Shown here: positions 62,690-64,000 of the stretch, one piece after another
Layout: each line of letters starts with the position of its first letter
How positions within the stretch are numbered: the first letter of the stretch is position 1
Source of the DNA: Sipunculus nudus
Lineage: Eukaryota; Annelida; Sipuncula; Golfingiida; Sipunculidae
NCBI GenBank assembly: GCA_026874595.1
Contig: CM049313.1
Span: forward strand, 38,158,659 to 38,222,658
Length of the DNA: 64,000 bases
Direction of reading: 5' to 3'
Notes under the pieces: generated by a model
The model's database searches: none
Told to the model about the DNA's origin: nothing
The model's input: only the letters and a program-made list of their open reading frames with translations
Program-made: the position numbers and the translations under genes

Positions 62690-63780
62690 GTCTCAGGTAA
62701 CATGCACAGAGAGGGGTTAGATGTAGGTGGACACCAAATAAAATCTGTGCTCTTTGCAGATGACTCTACATTTTTTAATTAAACACCGTTAACTTTCCTA
62801 AAACAATTAGACAAGACGTTATATCTATTTGAGAAGTATACTTCACTCAAAGTAAGCCGTAAGAGATCTGAAATCTAGTGTGGATAGGAGAGTCTAGGAA
62901 TCAACCGAAGCTAACTCTATCTTATAAATGAGTGGACTGAATTTAGAAAATAATTCTACAAGAAATTTTGATAAGACAATTTATAGTATCAGGTCAACCC
63001 TCAGAATGTGGAAGATTCGCAAATTAACATTATACGGAAAGACATCCATATTGAAATCTCTATTATAACCAAAAGGTATGTAAATGTGTTATATGTAAAT
63101 ATAAGTAAAGTGAAATAATTGTGGCCGATTTTATATGGGACGGCGGCGTCCCAAAAAATTAAATTCAAGTTATTAAACAAAAAATAAAAGGAAATCAGGA
63201 TTGGCGTTAATGGATTTCGCCGGTATGGTCAAGGCACGGAGGATACTCTGGATAAAAAAATACTTTGAAAGTGAAGAAAAAATATGGAACTTGATACCTC
63301 GTTTTTTCTTACAAAAATTGGGTTGCCAGGTACAAAGCTGGATATAGCCAGAATTAATTCGGCTGTGCCTTTATTTTATAAACAATGTTTATCTTAATGT
63401 TGTGAACTGTACGAGAGTGACCATTGTTGATAGGGCTGGTGTTCTGAAACAATCCTCGTGGAATAACAAGTTTATAAAAACTAACGGGGAATCGATATAT
63501 TTTAAGAATTTCAGAAAAAGGATTGAACTATATAAAAGATCTAGTTGATAATACTGGCAAATTTAAAGATTTAATTGATCTGACAGTTAGGTGAATACAT
63601 ATAAGGTTAGCATCAAAGGTATATATAGTAGACTAATACTGAATTTTAGACTATTCCGACTGGGAGGTGTTATGTAGTCAACTGGGAAAATGTGTACAAA
63701 ACTGTTTACAGTTTAACTATTGATACGAGGTAACGGCGTTTCAATATAAGATTTAACACAATATATTGCCTGTTAACGTT
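62690..63780 (+). pseudogene. Degenerate LINE (non-LTR) reverse transcriptase, 3' part
   Basis: LDVGGHQIKSVLFADDST contains the RT catalytic FADD at 62753-62764. It is followed by LFEKYTSLKVS (the conserved helix after the active site) and then LRMWKIRKLTLYGKTSILKS, KKYFESEEKIWNLIP and further thumb/C-terminal type sequence. The YGK and WNLIP-like blocks are typical of L1/Tx1-like LINE proteins. Frames are broken by stops and indels. RT motifs upstream of FADD are not visible, so the copy is 5'-truncated. Clade assignment is tentative. Confidence 0.7.
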
Positions 63781-64000
63781 GTACTAGAAAAGTTCGAAAA
63801 TCGTTAAAGGGGCCAAATCACCTATAAGGCATGTTGATTTAGCACGAAAAATAGTTTCTTCTCTTAAAAATAAATCTGTACTTGCCAAAAATTGCCTTGA
63901 AACTGTTTGCTTACTCCTGAAAACGAGTGTTGAAAACAGTGGACCGGGCACGATGGCAGGTGTCAACATAAACACAATGCGTGGGGCCGTGTTCAACACG
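63781..64000. other. Possible dispersed repeat at window end
   Basis: TTAAAGGGGCCAAATCACCTATA at 63804 resembles a string at 37673. A minus-strand open frame of 71 codons runs to the window edge without a recognisable domain. Confidence 0.3.

Noticed and set aside
1-64000. CRISPR arrays, bacterial operons, rRNA or complete tRNA genes
   Set aside because: Tandem repeats here have no spacer architecture. Composition, microsatellites and retroelements are eukaryotic, and no cloverleaf or rRNA signature was seen.

Overview
This window looks like intergenic or intronic DNA from a metazoan, most likely a marine invertebrate. A mollusc or other lophotrochozoan is plausible, but this is inferred from repeat content and not proven. 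The DNA is AT-rich and dense in (TA)n, (CT)n and (TAA)n microsatellites and minisatellites. It contains no long open reading frame apart from one created by a satellite. No bacterial operons, Shine-Dalgarno sites or CRISPR arrays are visible.

Layout. Positions 1-21000 are mostly non-coding, with small tandem arrays (19-bp units at 1971, 50-bp units at 4642, a 274-bp duplication at 7506, 45-bp units at 11101). A 439-bp tandem duplication lies at 21126-21988. At 25455-25770 is a fragment of a hammerhead-bearing retroelement, probably Penelope-like. Positions 31300-33500 hold a cluster of dispersed repeats: an AAT array, three copies of a short element with tRNA-type promoter boxes and GTTACG/CGTAAC ends, and a repeat with TGACCTTTGACCT boxes. 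A 41-bp satellite occupies 43597-44105.

The best host-gene evidence is one exon at 46683-46884 on the minus strand. It encodes a signal peptide followed by an LRRNT-type cysteine cluster and ends at a GTAAGT donor. The CpG-rich DNA at about 46900-48300 would be its upstream or promoter side.

Positions 49920-50905 contain two Penelope-type 3' ends facing each other across a (TA)n tract. The left one keeps a GIY-YIG endonuclease remnant and ends in a hammerhead ribozyme whose core contains the ORF's stop codon. The right one carries a second, imperfect ribozyme on the minus strand.

Positions 55928-62417 are a complete but decayed LTR retrotransposon. Its internal order is gag (SCAN-like) - protease - integrase - reverse transcriptase - RNase H. 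Integrase ahead of a gypsy-type RT is the hallmark of the Gmr1-like group of Ty3/gypsy elements. After it, 62690-63780 is a degenerate LINE reverse transcriptase tail.

All mobile-element genes carry stops and frameshifts. I worked by eye, so boundaries of degenerate features are approximate.
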